Source: Molossus alvarezi (taxonomy: Eukaryota > Chordata > Mammalia > Chiroptera > Molossidae). From it: DNA of 64,000 nucleotides. Positions 21,441 through 34,180 of the stretch are shown here, one piece after another (within the stretch, counting starts at the first letter, position 1; each line of letters opens with the position of its first letter). The stretch spans positions 4,402,001 to 4,466,000 of the forward strand of contig CM073886.1 in NCBI GenBank assembly GCA_037176705.1, in the 5' to 3' direction. The notes beneath the pieces were generated by a model that saw nothing but the letters and a program-made list of their open reading frames with translations, was not told the origin of the DNA and did no database searches. The position numbers and the translations under genes were made by a program.

Positions 21441-22476
21441 CTGTAGAACTCTTCTGCATGGACAAGGAATGGAATTTATTGGAGAATGGGATGGAGACGT
21501 CCAGGGGAGGGCAGAGTCTGATCCCGAGTCTCGAACTCCTCAGCAGACTGTTTCCTTAGTAAAAGATGCTGCTGGGGCCTGACCTTGACCCCTGGCGCTC
21601 TCTTTACCGAGGAAGGGCTGTGTTGAGATCCCCAGGACCCTGCCTGAGGATGTTTTTGGCTGCAGAAGCACCCTGTGCTTGCCGTCAAAGAGATGTTGCC
21701 GAGACCCAATGGCTGCTGGTGGGGTCAGCACCCACAACCTGGGGAGAGATGGATGGGCACAGCCGGGGAGACTGCTCCCAGCAGGGGATGAGTAGAAGCC
21801 AGAGCTGAGACCACAGCTGTTCCCAAAACATCTGCACATCCACATGACACTAGGCAATCACATTGGGCTTCATGTTCTGTGCACGGGACCAGTGCCCATC
21901 ACAGGCTGGCTCAGAACACCCTGATCCTACAGGCAGAGAAGGGAGGAATCCAGGCATGATCTACTAGTGTCCTCTGAAAGCATGGAAGAATAAGGAACTG
22001 CTAGCTCCCAAGTGGACACCAATTCAACCAAAGGGCCTTCTTTGAGCCCAAACCAGAACTTCCATACCAGCTGGCAAACTAAGTCAGGGAGGGGGTTTCA
22101 GCAAAAAGCTTGGCCCAGAGCTCAGAGTCTGTTACCAGGGGACGCTGGACTCCTGGAATCTCTGTGAGTCCCTCCCCTCTTTCTGGAGACCCAGTAGGGC
22201 AGGGTGAGGCCACCATAATGGAGCCACTGCTCTGAGCCACTGGCCCATCTCTGCCCTGGACGTTTGTTTTCTGCAGACCTGTGGCAAGCGAGTTAGTCCA
22301 TGAACAAATACAAGAGACCTTCCAGTCACCCGCTGGTGGCAGGAGACCTGGGCCTGCGCACTACAGATGCAAAGGAATGCATGACTGTGGGGACTGGGGC
22401 AGACCCGAGGCAAAGGGCGGCCAGGATGGTTGGGATGGACTGGCTCTCAGTGCAAAGCGCAGCATCTCCCTTTTTA

Positions 22477-23884
22477 TTTTTATTTTTTTAATAAATTTTT
22501 TATTTATTTTTTTTGTTACAGATATTTTACCTTTTTTACCCCATTGGCACCCCCCTCCCCACTCCACCCCCGCCCCATCCCCGGCTTAGTTGTCCATGTC
22601 CATTGGTCATGCATACATGCATATAAGTTCTGTGGTTTATCTCTTCCCATCCCTCCCCCACCCCCTCTTCTGAGGGATGTCAGTCTGTGCCCTACTTCCA
22701 TGTTTCTGGGTCTACCGTATTCCTCAGACAGTTATGTTCATTATATTCTATATATAAGTGAGATCATGTGGTATTTGTCTTTTTCTGCTTGGCTTCTTTC
22801 TCTTAGGATAATACTTTCTAGGTCCCTCCATGTCGTCTCAAAGGATAAGAGATCTTTCTTTCTTACAGCTGCATAGTACTCCATTGTGTATATGTACCAC
22901 AGCTTTTTTATCCATTCGTCTACTGATGGACACTTGGGCTGTTTCCAGATCTTAGCTATTGTAAATAGTGCTGCTACAAACATGGGGGTACATATATTCT
23001 TCCTGATTGGTGTTTCAGGCTTCTTAGGGTATATTCCTAGAAGTGGGATCACTGGGTCAAATGGAAGTTCAATTTTTAATTTTTTAAGGTAACACCATAT
23101 TGTTTTCCACAGCGGCTGCACCAGTCTGCATTCCCACCAGCAGTGTATTAGAGTCCCCTGTTCTCCACACCCTCGCCAACACTTGTTGTTTGATGATTTG
23201 TTGATGGCGGCCATTCTGACAGGTGTGAGGTAATACCTCATTGTTGTTTTAATTTGCATCTCTCTGATGATTAGTGATGTTGAGCATTTCTTCATATGTC
23301 TTTTGGCCATTTGTATGTCCTGTTTGGAGTGGTGTCTATTCAGCTCCTCTGCCCATTTTTTAATTGGGTTCTTTGTCTTCCTTTTGTTGAGTTGCATGAG
23401 CACTCTATATATATTGGAAATTAACCCCTTATCTGATATATCATTGGCAATGATGTTCTCCCATACAGTGGGTTGCCTTTCCATTTTGATGATTGTTTCT
23501 TTTGCTGTGTAGAAGCTTTTTAGTTTGATGTAGTCCCATGTGTTCATTTTTTCCTTTGTTTCTGTTGCCTTAGGTGATGTGTCAGTGAAAATTCTGCTCC
23601 GTATGATGTCTGAAATTTTGTTGCCTACATTTTCTTCTAGAATTTTTATGGATTCACGGGTCACATTTAAGTCTTTTATCCATTTTGAGTTTATTTTTGT
23701 GTATGGTGTAAGTTGATGGTCTAGTTTCATTTTTTTGCATGTAGCTGTCCAATTTTCCCAACAGCATTTATTAAAGAGGCTGTCTTTACTCCACTGTATG
23801 CTCTTGCCTCCTTTGTCAAATATTAATTGAGCGTATTGCCTTGGGTCCATTTCTGGGTTTTCAGTTCTGTTCCACTGGTCTATG
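22477..23884 (-). mobile_element. 5'-truncated L1, minus strand, young
   Basis: 3' end with poly-T at the left, 5' truncation at the right in ORF2 near codon 895. The duplication GCATCTCCCTTTTTA lies at 22462-22476 and 23885-23899. The minus-strand target reads as TT/AAAA-type, as expected for L1 endonuclease. It inserted into the retrocopy-like block, so it is younger than that block. Confidence 0.93.
22741..23850 (-). pseudogene. L1 ORF2 C-terminal part, frame intact
   Basis: 369 codons stay open from MDPRQYAQL to the ORF2 stop, the same length as in the full-length L1 at 56056-61883. By eye 17 residues differ between the two copies. The cysteine-rich motif [19 protein letters not shown] is present. 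The reverse transcriptase and endonuclease domains are absent because of 5' truncation, so this is a dead copy despite the open frame. Confidence 0.9.
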
Positions 23885-24499
23885 GCATCTCCCTTTTTAA
23901 AGAATTCACAGCCCTGGGCGGAGGCGGACCCTCTGTGGGCACGGTCTCCTTGGCCGAGGTTGGGGCAGGAGGCGCGTCCTGCGCAGTCCGAGGCTGGTGT
24001 CCATCCAGGGTTGGTAAAGGTGTGGCGGGGAGCTTCAGCACCACCCTCCGACTTTCAGTTTTAAGTTTTCCGGTGACAGACCAGCCTCTTCTGCTGCCAG
24101 AGAAACGGCGTCAGTCCTTCAGTTCCAACGGCTACTCGCCCAGGCATCCGTGACTCGGCGGGACGCGAGCAGGGGGCGAACCCGGCGCCCTTGCTTCGGG
24201 TCACCCGGGGCTCTCGGGCCACCGGCTTGGAGACCCCCGTAGGGGAGGGTGCATGGCGAGGCTCTACGAGGCGAGGCTTGAAGAAAGAATTCGTGTTTTA
24301 GTCTTTTATTAGATAACTGGGTTTCCAAATACCTGAGGGAAATTATTTTAGTATTTTCTATCATAAGTAGCTGTTTGTGGAGAATGTACCACTTGTCTGT
24401 GGAGTCAGTGTTTATGAGACCGATTTGTGGATGTTTCTAAGGTTCTAACTCTCTGGACAGATATTGAAGAAAAATGAGACTGTTCTATGAAGAGAGTGA

Positions 24500-24695
24500 A
24501 CTTGGAGCACAGCTGTCGAAGCAGACCTGGTTCACACCCCAACTCCCACTTGTTCTCCTTGGTGCCGGTTCTTCGGCCTGTTGCCCAGTTTCCTCCCTGG
24601 ACTGCTTTGAGCCTTGAATGAGCATGTGTGAAGCACTGAACACCATGACTGGCACCAAGCAAGCATCCAGAATGTAGTGCTAGCTATTAATGTTT
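24500..24695 (+). repeat. MIR-like fragment, + strand
   Basis: Weak order match: cccagtttcctccctgg, then ttgaatgagcatgtgtgaagcactgaacaccatgactggcacc. Only the 3' half is convincing. Confidence 0.45.
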
Positions 24696-24699
24696 CTCC

Positions 24700-25735
24700 T
24701 TTCACCTCCTCAGATTTATGAATGATGGGGAAAGAAAATTTATCATGAGTGCTCTTTATTTTAATGTCAAGTTTGAATTAGAGCTTAGGACAAAACTAGA
24801 TTTTTCTGAACCAGAACAATTGAGATTCTGATTTGGAAGTGAACAAGAAGGCTGCCAAATACCTACTCTCCTTGTGCAATGGCTAGGTGTTTGAATTTCT
24901 AATTTGTTTCCTGTATCTAGCCCTGCCTTCGGTATAAAACAGGGTTGCCTCACTATGAAATCTTCCATGTTCCTTGGAGAGTCTGACCTGACTGAAACAG
25001 TGGAGAACAATCTCCAGGACTGTTACTGTGTCTAACTAACCAGAACCTTCCAGAAGAATATCTGGATGCAGTTTCAGTTTTTAAAGTCTGTAATCTTTTA
25101 CATCATTAAATTTCTATAGTTCTAAATTGTTGGTTCCATTTCTTTTCCTTGTTTGTGCCCATCCATTTTAAGAGCTGTTTTTTATTCAGAAAATATAAAG
25201 TATGTAGTTAATGATCAATAAAACTCATTATCATCAATTAAACTACTAGAGTTTTTCCTTCTTACCTTAAGAGTTTTCAGAATATAATCATTACACCAAA
25301 CACACACACACAAACACACACACATGTAATTTTCCTTTATCGTGACTACTAATTTGTGTGAAGTAATAGAAGTTATATTTGTTTGATTGTAATCATTTTA
25401 GCAACATTATAGATAGGCCACAGGACGCTGGAATTTAGAGAGAGGATCTTAACATCAGAAGCACATAATACTCAAGAAGTATCTCACAGGTATTTTAAAC
25501 TTATTTCTAAAACAACTGTCTCCTTTTTAAATACTAACCTTTTGTCATACTAACCTCTTTCAGGAATTATAATATATAATCTACTCAGTCATATTTCCCT
25601 TAATTATTTTATTTTATTTTATTTTATTTTTTAAAGAGTATATTCGAGCCAAAGAGATGACATATGCTGGGGAGCAAAAACTCAATTGCTCCCTAATTTT
25701 TTTTTATTAGTAAACCCTTACTTTGCAAAGGTGAT
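24700..25735. other. Intronic sequence, nothing recognised
   Basis: AT-rich. Contains a short (CA)n run at about 25300-25324 and a (TTTTA)n run at about 25604-25632. No supported gene. Confidence 0.5.
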
Positions 25736-25754
25736 AAAAATGGTATATTTCATG

Positions 25755-28700
25755 GGATGCAGCGAAAGCAGTTCTGAGAGGGAAGTTCATAGCACTACAG
25801 GCCTACCTCAAAAAACAAGAAAAATCTCTAATAGACTATCTAACCTCACAACTTAAAGAACTACAGAGCAAACAAAAAGAAAACCCAGAGCAAGTAGAAG
25901 GAAGGAAATAGTAAAGATCAGAGCAGAAATAAATGACATAGAGTCCAAAAAAAAAAAAAAAAAAAACAATTCAAAGGATCAATGAAACAAAGAGCTGGTT
26001 TTTCGAAAAGATAAACAAGATTGATGGACCCTTAGCTAGACTCACCAAGAAACAAAGACAGAGAACACAAAATCAGAAATGAAAGAGGAGAACTAACAAC
26101 TGACACCACAGAAACACAAAAGATGTTAACAACTATACTGTGAACAGTTATATGGCAACAAATTTGACAATCTAAGCAAAATGGACAAATTTCTAGAAAC
26201 ACATTGTCTCCCAAAACTGGACCAGGAAGAGAGAGAAAACTTGAACAGACCAATAACAACAGAAGAAATTGAAGATGTAATCAAGATTCTCCCAGCAAAC
26301 AAAAGCCCAGGCCCAGATGGCTTCACGGGGGAGTTTTACCAAACATTCAAAGAACTAACACCCATTCTCCTCAAACTATTTAAAAAAATTCAAGAAAAAG
26401 GAAGACTTCCAAACTCATTTTATGAGGCCAGCATAATTCTAATTCCAAAACCAGAAAAAGACACTACAAAGAAAGAAAACTACAGGCCAATATCCCTGAT
26501 GAACATAGATGCCAAAATCCTGAACAAAATACTAGCAAATCAGATCCAGCAATACACCAAAAAAATGATCCACCATGACCAAGTGGGATTCATCCCTGGG
26601 ATGCAAGGCTGGTACAACATTCGCAAATCAATAAACATGATACACCACAAATAAAATGAAGAATAAAAACCACATGGTCATATCAATAGATGCCGAAAAA
26701 GCCTTCGACAAAATCCAGCATCCATTTCTGATAAAAATGCTGAGCAATATGGGAATAGAGGGATCATATCTAGACATAATAAAGGCCATATGTGGAAGAC
26801 CTACAGCCAACATCATACTCAATGTGCAAAAACTAAAAGCATTTTCCTTAAGAACAGGAACAGGCAAAAATGCCCACTTTCACCACTCTTATTTAACATA
26901 GTACTGGAAGTCTTAGCCACAGCAATCAGACACGAAGAAAAAATAAAGGGATCCAAATTGGAAAGGAGGAAGTGAAACTGTCATTATTCGCAGATGACAT
27001 GATACTATATATAGAAAACCCCAAAGACTTCATCAAAAATTTACTAGACTTAATAAATGAATTTGGAAAAGAAGCAGGATACAAAATTAACGTCAAGAAA
27101 TCGATGGCATTCTTATACACAGATGATGAACTCACAGAAAGAGAAACTGAGAAAACAATCCCATTTACCATTGTGGCACAAAAATTAAGATACCTAGGAA
27201 TAAACTTAACCAAAGAAATAAAGGACCTATTCGTAGAAAACTACAGGTCATTGAAAAAAGAAATAGAGGAAGATATAAAAAAGTGAAAGCACGTACCTTG
27301 TTCATGGATTGTAAGAATTAACATCATTAAAATGTCCATTCTACCCAAAGCAATCTATAGATTCAATGTAATCCCCATCAAAATACCAATGGCATACTTC
27401 ACAGACTTAGAACAAATAATTCAAAAGTTCATATGGAATCAAATAAGACCTTGAATAGCCACAGCAATCTTGAAAAAGAAGAACAAAGTTGAAGGGATCA
27501 CATTACCAGATTTCAGGTTATACTACAAAGCCATTGTAATCAAAACAGCCTGGTACTGGCACAAGAACAGACATATAGACCAGTGGAACAGAACAGAGAA
27601 CCCAGAAATGGACCCAAGGCAATATGCTCAATTAATATTTGACAAAGGTGGCAAGAGCATACAGTGGAGTAAAGACAGCCTCTTTAATAAATAGTGTTGG
27701 GAAAATTGGACAGCTACATGCAGAAAAATGAAACTAGGCCATCAACTCACACCCTACACAAGAATAACCTTAAAGTGGATAAAAGACTTAAATGTGACTC
27801 ATGAATCCATAAAAATTCTAGAAGAAAATGTAGGCAACAAAATTTCAGACATCATACGGAGCAGAATTTTCACTGACACATCACCTAAGGCAACAGAAAC
27901 AAAGGAGAAAATGAACACATGGGACTACATCAAACTCAAAAGCTTCTGCACAGCAAAAGATACAATCATCAGAACGGAAAGGCTACCCACTGTATGGGAG
28001 AGCATAATTGCCAATGATATATCAGATAAGGGGTTAATTTCCAATATATATGGAGTGCTCATACAACTCAACAAAAGGAAGACAAACAACCCAATTAAAA
28101 AATGGGCGATGGAACTAAATAGACACCTCTCTAAACAAAACATACAAATGGCTAAGAGACATATGAAGAAATGCTCAACATCACTAATCATCAGAGAGAT
28201 GCAAATTAAAACAACAATGAGGTATTACCTCGCACCTGTCAGAATGGCCGCCATCAACAAATCATCAAACAACAAGTGTTGGCGAGGGTGTGGAGAAAAG
28301 GGGACTCTAATACACTGCTGGTGGGAATGCAGACTGGTGCAGCCGCTGTGGAAAACAATATGGTGTTACCTCAAAAAATTAAAAATTGAACTTCCATTTG
28401 ACCCAGTGATCCCACTTCTAGGAATATACCCTAAGAAGCCTGATACACCAATCAGAAAGAATATATGTACCCCCATGTTTATAGCAGCACTATTTACAAT
28501 AGCTAAGATCTGGAAACAGCCCAAGCATTCATCAGTAGACGAATGGATAAAAAAGCAGTGGTACATATACACAATGGAGCACTACGCAGCTGTAAGAAAG
28601 AAAGATCTCTTATCCTTTGAGATGACATGGAGGGACCTCGAAAGTATCATCCTAAGTGAAACAAGCCAAACAGAGAAAAACTAGTATCATATGCTCTCAC

Positions 28701-28956
28701 TTATTTGTGGAATATAATGAACATAATAGTCTGAGGAATGGGATAGTCCCAGACATGTGGAAGTGGGGTACAGACTGACAGTCCTCAGAAAAGGGGGTGG
28801 TGGGGGAGAGATAAACCAGATAACTTATATGCATGTATGCATGAACAATGGACATGGACAACAAAGCTGGGGACAGGGCAGGGAGGGAGAGGGAGGGAGA
28901 AATCAGTGGGGGGGGGAAGGAGAAACAAAAATTAATTAATTAATTAATTAATAAAC
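25755..28956 (+). mobile_element. 5'-truncated L1, + strand
   Basis: Begins within ORF2 near codon 288 (ggatgcagcgaaagcagttct) and ends in an (attaatta)n tail. The duplications AAAATGGTATATTTCATG (25737-25754) and AAAATGGTATGTTTCATG (28957-28974) differ at one base. Same L1 lineage as the full-length copy, but older, with several frame breaks. Confidence 0.93.
25760..28684 (+). pseudogene. L1 ORF2 fragment, broken
   Basis: Reverse transcriptase and C-terminal region split among several frames: open pieces at 26181-26654, 26656-26901, 26972-27286, 27470-27694 and 27728-28684. An A-run (about 25949-25968) replaces part of the region before the RT domain. The RT catalytic motif FADDM is still present near 26990, and the cysteine motif [19 protein letters not shown] near 28280. 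The breaks are small indels and stop codons typical of an unselected copy. Confidence 0.9.
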
Positions 28957-28974
28957 AAAATGGTATGTTTCATG

Positions 28975-30045
28975 CTCTGCAGTCCATTCAGTATTCTCTC
29001 ACTGCCATATAGGGGATCAGTGTTGCTTTCTTTTCCCCTTCTGCAATGTTCATGTTTTCAACGGTCATAAAAGGCAGATTGTCTAATGTATATTCCTGGC
29101 ATTTTAAATACCTCCAGGTTTGAAAGTACTCTTTCTCTAGGCTGTTAGATACATGTGTGATTCCTAACAGGAAAGAGGGTTGCCTGTTCTTTCTTAATTA
29201 AGTTGACATTTATATTTATAGTCTTCTGGCCTTACCCTCTGGGAAAACAATCTAACATACTTTTAATGTCATAAACATTATCATAGGTCTTATGCTTGAG
29301 AAAAATTCTCTTTTCCTTTTCATCATTGTCTGTTCCTGTTTCAGAGCTTCTCTCTCCTTTCATATTGTCACCAAAATGCTTGGCAATCAATTGACTTCGA
29401 ACTTTAGACACTTAATGCTTCTAGACAGAAAATGCAGTTGCATTCTTAAAGGTTTTTAAGCAGTTATCTGGACCTCCTGTGGACTTTCCACATTATCAGA
29501 TTGCTAAACAACTTCATGCAAAAATTAATGATAGTCTAAAAAGACTATTTCCTCAGATTCCTCCCTCCATAAACCCATGTTTTTCTACCCCACTTCCCCA
29601 GATTCTGATAGTTTCCTGGCCAAATTGCTAATGAAGTCCATTCTTAAGTTGTAAGAAATCTATACAAAGGGTGTCACCATGAGGTTTAGACTCTAGATGG
29701 ACTCTATGCTATCTTCACCCTGATTCAGCATTGATAAGAATGCACTGAGCCTCCTCTCTTGGGTCTGTTATCTTGCCAACTTGCCTGGAGATAGTCACTG
29801 GGAATCAGAAAATGAAAAGATTCAAATACAGTCAAAGTATTTGAAAATCAAAACTGTGTTTTCCAAACAGGTTAAATATACGTATGTCTGTGCAAAGCTT
29901 AACCAGATAAGGCAGGTCATTATTTTCCCATGTGAAAATTTGTTTAGACTGTCTGAACATAAATTTCTTTGTGTATATTTCTAGGAAAATTATGCATCAG
30001 TGCTTTTGTCTTTATAATTAAATATTTCAAGAATGGGGCCTTTTA
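28975..30045. other. Intronic sequence, nothing recognised
   Basis: No gene or nameable repeat. Confidence 0.45.
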
Positions 30046-30049
30046 CTTT

Positions 30050-30217
30050 TTAAAAAATTTTTTATTTGAAAGAGGGAGGGAGAGGGAGAAAGAGAGACAT
30101 CGATTTGTTGTTCCACTTATTTATGCATTCACTGGTTGATTCTTGTATGTGCTCTCTGACGGGATCAAGCCCACAATCTCGGGTATCTGGATAACACTGA
30201 GCTACCGGGCCAGGGCT
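30050..30217 (-). mobile_element. VES-related SINE, minus strand (second body type)
   Basis: Carries ttgttgttccacttatttatgcattcactggttgattcttgtatg and ends ctaccgggccagggc. Confidence 0.87.
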
Positions 30218-30489
30218 GGACTTTTTTTGTTTGTTTGTTTTAAGTATTCTTTTGAGCTGAGAAATGATCACAAAAGTGCTTGTAACTTAAGGTTATGTTA
30301 TCCCATTCTTTGAAAAGTTATTTATTTTTTATGTATGCTCGGGCAGGATGCACTAAGTAAGACAGTTTCAATGAGAGTTAGATAATTACACAGCTCATGT
30401 GAATTCAGTAGAGGAGTGCTAAAATAGGAGCAAGCACATGTTGCTGTTGGGAGCTCATTGGAGTGCCTGTGACCCAGGCTCTGGAAGTT

Positions 30490-30770
30490 AGAAATGGCTG
30501 CGCGGAGGGATGGCATCTAGGTGAGATCTGAAGAATAGATAGGAGTTAGCCAAAGAAGGGAGAGGGGTAAGGATGTTCCCGATAGAAGGTGAAGCACATT
30601 TAAAGCCTCAGAGGTGTGTGTTTGTTTGTTTGTTTGTTTGTTTGTTTGTTTGTTTGTTTGTTTTTAAAGTTGTATGTAGGAAACCTGAAAAGTCAGTGTG
30701 CCTGGTGACAGTAGTTTGAAGGGAGGAGTGACATCAGATGACTCCCAGTGGGGAAACAGAGGCTAAGATT
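30490..30770 (-). repeat. Possible L2 fragment with (GTTT)n inside
   Basis: aggtgagatctgaagaatagataggagttagccaaagaagggag fits reverse L2, and ggaggagtgacatcagatgac fits its continuation. A pure (GTTT)n tract of about 46 bases at 30619-30664 separates the two. Confidence 0.45.
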
Positions 30771-30874
30771 ATGAAGACCTGTTTTTCCATTACCCCCCAC
30801 CCCAAAAAAACAGATTTATTGGGATATAAATCACATGCCATACGTACAGTTCATCCCTTTAAAAGTGTATAATT

Positions 30875-31088
30875 CAGCCCGGCCAGTGTGGCTCAGTGAT
30901 TGAGCATCAATCCATGCACCAAGAGGTTGCAGGTTCAATTCCTGGTCAGGGCACATGCCCAGGTTTGGGCCAGATCCTCAGTCGGGGGCATGCAGGAAGT
31001 GGCCAATCGATGTTCTCTCTCATCGATGTTTCTATCTCACCCTCTCCTTTCCTCTCTCTCTCTAAAATCAATAAAGAAAAATAATAAT
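30875..31088 (+). mobile_element. VES SINE, + strand
   Basis: Head agcccggccagtgtggctcag and tail aaaatcaataaag. Perfect duplication AAAGTGTATAATT at 30862-30874 and 31089-31101, in L1 3' UTR sequence. Confidence 0.93.
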
Positions 31089-31703
31089 AAAGTGTATAAT
31101 TTAGGGTTGTGGGTTGTGCAAGCATAACCACAGTCAATTTAGAACATTTTATCACTTCTAAAAGAATGCCTGTCCCCTTCAACTATCATCTCCCAATTAC
31201 CCCAGCCCTACGGAACTACTGACCTACTTTGTCTCTATATATTTACCTATTCTGGACATTTCATATAAATTGAATCACATAATATATAGTCTTTTGTGAC
31301 TGGTTCCTTTCACTTAGCATGTTTTCAAGGTACATCCATGTTGTAACATGTATCAGTACTTCTTTTTATTGCCAAATATTCCATTGTATAGGATAAACTT
31401 CATCTTGTTTATCTGTTCATCAGTTGATGGACATTTGGGTTATTTCTACCTTTTGTAGCTATTATGAATAATGCTACTATGAACATTCCTACACATTTTT
31501 GTGTGGATTATGTTTTCATTTCTCTTGCATGTGTACCTAGGAGTAAAGTTGCTGGATCTTATTTTTAACTTTCTGAGCAACTGTTTTCCAAAGGAGTTAC
31601 ACCGTTTTATATTCTCACTGGCAATTCATGGGGATACCAGTTTCTCCACTTACTATTATCTGTGTTTTTTATTATAGCCATCTTAGTGGGTGTGAAGTAG
31701 TTT

Positions 31704-31958
31704 TTTCTTATTATTTTTTTTTAATCTTCACCCAAGGATATTTTTCTATTTATCTTCAGGTAGAGAGAGAGGGAGAGAAAGGGAGAGAGAGAGAAACATC
31801 GACGTGAGAGGGACTCATTGACTGGTTGTCTCCCACACGACCCCGACCAGGGCTGGGGATGAACCACAGCCTAGGTATGTGCCCTTGGCTGGAATCAAAC
31901 CTGGGACTCATTGGTTCGTAGGCCAGCACTCTACCACTGAGCCAAACCAGCAAGGGCA
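31704..31958 (-). mobile_element. VES SINE, minus strand
   Basis: Poly-T and tcttcacccaaggatattt through aaaccagcaagggc. Perfect duplication TGAAGTAGTTT at 31693-31703 and 31959-31969. Confidence 0.92.
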
Positions 31959-33279
31959 TGAAGTAGTTTCTTATTTTGGTTTTGACTTGCATTTTTCTGA
32001 TGACTAATAATGTTAGCATCTTTTTATATGCTTTTGGCCATTTTTATATCTTCTCTGGAGAAATGTCTGATCCTCTGCCCCTTTTTAATTGAATTATTTG
32101 TCTTTTCATTATTAGGTTGTAAGGGTTCTTTATACATTCTGGATACAAATCATTGTCAGACATAGGATTTGCAGATATTTTCTTCCACCCTGTGGTTTGT
32201 CTTTTCACTTTATTTATGGTATCCTTTGATGTACAAAAGTTTTTAATTTTCAAGTCCAGTTTATTGTTTCTTTTGTGGCTTATGCTTTAGGTGTCACATC
32301 TAAGAAACTGTTGCTTAATTCAATGTCATGAAGATTTTTTTTTCTTATGTTTTTTATTAGTTTTAGTTCTTAACATTTAGATCTCTTGCCTATTTTTTAG
32401 GTATTTTTGTATATGCTGTGAAGTAAGGGTCCAAATTCATTCTCTCACATGTGAATATCTAATTGTCCACCACTGCTTGTTGAAAATACTATTCTTTCCT
32501 GAATGAATAGTCTTGGCACCCTTATTGTAAATCCGTTAATCATAAATGTGAGGGGTTTTTTGGGTTCTCAATTCTGTTCCATTGATCTGTATGCCTGCCC
32601 TTTGCCATTGCTGCACCATCCTGAAGGCTGGAGCTTTACAGTAGGTTTTAAAGTCAAGAAGTGTGACTCCTCCAGCTTTGTTCTTCTTTTTCAAGGTTTT
32701 TGTGGTTATTTGAGTTTCTTGCATTTCCATATGAACTTTAGGATCAGCTTGTCAATTCCTGCAGCAACACCACCAGAAAAAATAAAATAAAATCCCAGCT
32801 GGATTTTTTTTTTTATAGGATCTTGTTCAGTCTGTAGAACAATTTGGGAAGTATGTCTAAGTCTTCCAATACATAAGTATGACATGTCTTACCATTTATT
32901 TAAATCTTAATTCCAACATTTTGTAGTGTTCAGTGTGCATGTGTTGTATTTGAAAAAAAAATTTTGTGGTTGACCCTGAGTTTGCAGTATACCTTTACAA
33001 TCAATCAGTGACCTCTTTCAAGTAACACTAACACTATTCCACTTAACAGGGAGTGCGGCTACCTGATAACAGTGTATCATTTAATTCCCAATTCTTCCCA
33101 GCCATTCCTTATAACAGTACTGCTGTTCATTTCCCTTAGCATAGCTGTAATCACTGAATACATTGTTGCTATTTTGAACAAAGTGTTATCTATTGGATTA
33201 ATTATCAGTAAGACAAACAAAAACATTTTTTATTTTACCTTTATTTATTCTTTCTCTAATGATCTTCCTTTCTTTATAT

Positions 33280-34180
33280 AGATCCAGATTTCTGACCTAT
33301 ACAATTTTCTTTCTTTCTGAATAATTTCTTTTAATATTTTTTTACAAGGCAAATCTACTGGTGAAAAATTCCCTCAATTTTCTTTTGTCTGAGAAGTCTT
33401 TATGTTGTCTTCACCTTTCAAGGTTAATTGTACTGGAGACAGAATTCTACTTGGTATAGTTTTTTCTTTCAACACTTTAAGTATTTTACTCTTCTCTTGC
33501 ATGGTGTTTGATGTGATTCTCATCCATGCTCCTCTGAAGGTAGGTGTTTTTTGCTTTGGTGTCTTTCAAGACTTTTTCCTTGTCTTTGATTTTCTTCAGT
33601 TTGAATATGATATACCTACATGTATCTTTTAAAATTTTTTTGGTGCTTATCCTGCTTGGTGTTCTGAACTTCCTGGTTCCGAGGTTGGTGCCTGTCATTA
33701 ATTTTGGAAAGTTTTCAGTCATTATTGCTTCAAGGAGGTCTTCTGTTTCATTTTCTCTTTCTCCTCCTCCTGGTATTGCCATTACACTATGTTACATCAT
33801 TAGTAATTGTCCCATAACCCTTGGTTATTCTGTTCTGTCTTTTTTTGTTTGTTTTTTTCTCTTTGCATTTCAGTTTTAGAAGTTTCTACTGACATTTCTT
33901 CAGGCTCACTGATTCTTTCTTCAGCTTTGCAGACTGTGTTCATGAGCCAACTAAAGACATTGTTTTTGATTTCTAGCATTTCCTTTGATTCTTAGAGTTT
34001 CTGTCTCTGCTTACATTTCCCCTCTGTTTTTGCATGTTAATCACTTTTTCCATTAGAGCATTAGCATGTTAATCATAGTTGTTTTAAATTCCCAGACTTA
34101 CAACTCCAGTGTCTGTGAAATATCTGGTTCTTTTTATTTTTTTAGTATAGTTTCAATTTTTTTGAAAGCTAGACATGATG
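33280..34180 (-). repeat. Old L1/HAL1 ORF1 region, minus strand
   Basis: The minus strand of 33486-33782 encodes a stretch (AIMTENFPKL, then YIIFKLKKIKDKEKVLK) that resembles the C-terminal core of L1 or HAL1 ORF1 protein (ENFPNL and KIKDKE motifs). Upstream DNA to about 34180 looks like the adjacent part of the same element. It is separate from the ORF2 piece to its left in normal L1 order, so a HAL1-like or rearranged source is possible. Confidence 0.6.

Larger units (their letters stand above)
20774..24307 (-). mobile_element. Retrocopy-like insertion of unknown parent, with a nested L1
   Basis: A perfect 15-bp duplication, GTGTTTTAGTCTTTT, flanks the block at 20774-20788 and 24293-24307. 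It opens with an 11-base T run plus cttttgacagg, so the inserted RNA copy lies on the minus strand with its poly-A at 20789. Without the nested L1 (22477-23884 plus its duplicated target) the insert is about 2.1 kb. Its 5' part (23900-24292) is rich in CpG and its body is much more GC-rich than the flanks. Minus-strand AATAAA motifs lie at about 20914-20919 and 21469-21474, both too far from the poly-A to be its signal. I do not recognise the source gene: no reading frame resembles a known protein. It could be a processed copy of a noncoding or UTR-rich transcript, or a composite retroelement. Confidence 0.72.
30800..32975 (-). repeat. Old L1, ORF2 3' region and 3' UTR, minus strand
   Basis: Reads continuously as the reverse of an old L1: tattgggatataaatcacatgcc at the 3' end, then tattctggacatttcatataaa and caaggtacatccatgttgtaac, to about 32975. 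Residual minus-strand peptides include FCTSKDTINKVKRQT and KTLKKKNKAGGVTLLDFK. Interrupted by SINEs at 30875-31088 and 31704-31958. Confidence 0.88.

Noticed and set aside
21163..21465. 100-codon proline-rich minus-strand frame
   Set aside because: It follows the degenerate tandem repeat in the retrocopy-like block, so the repeat alone explains the openness and composition.
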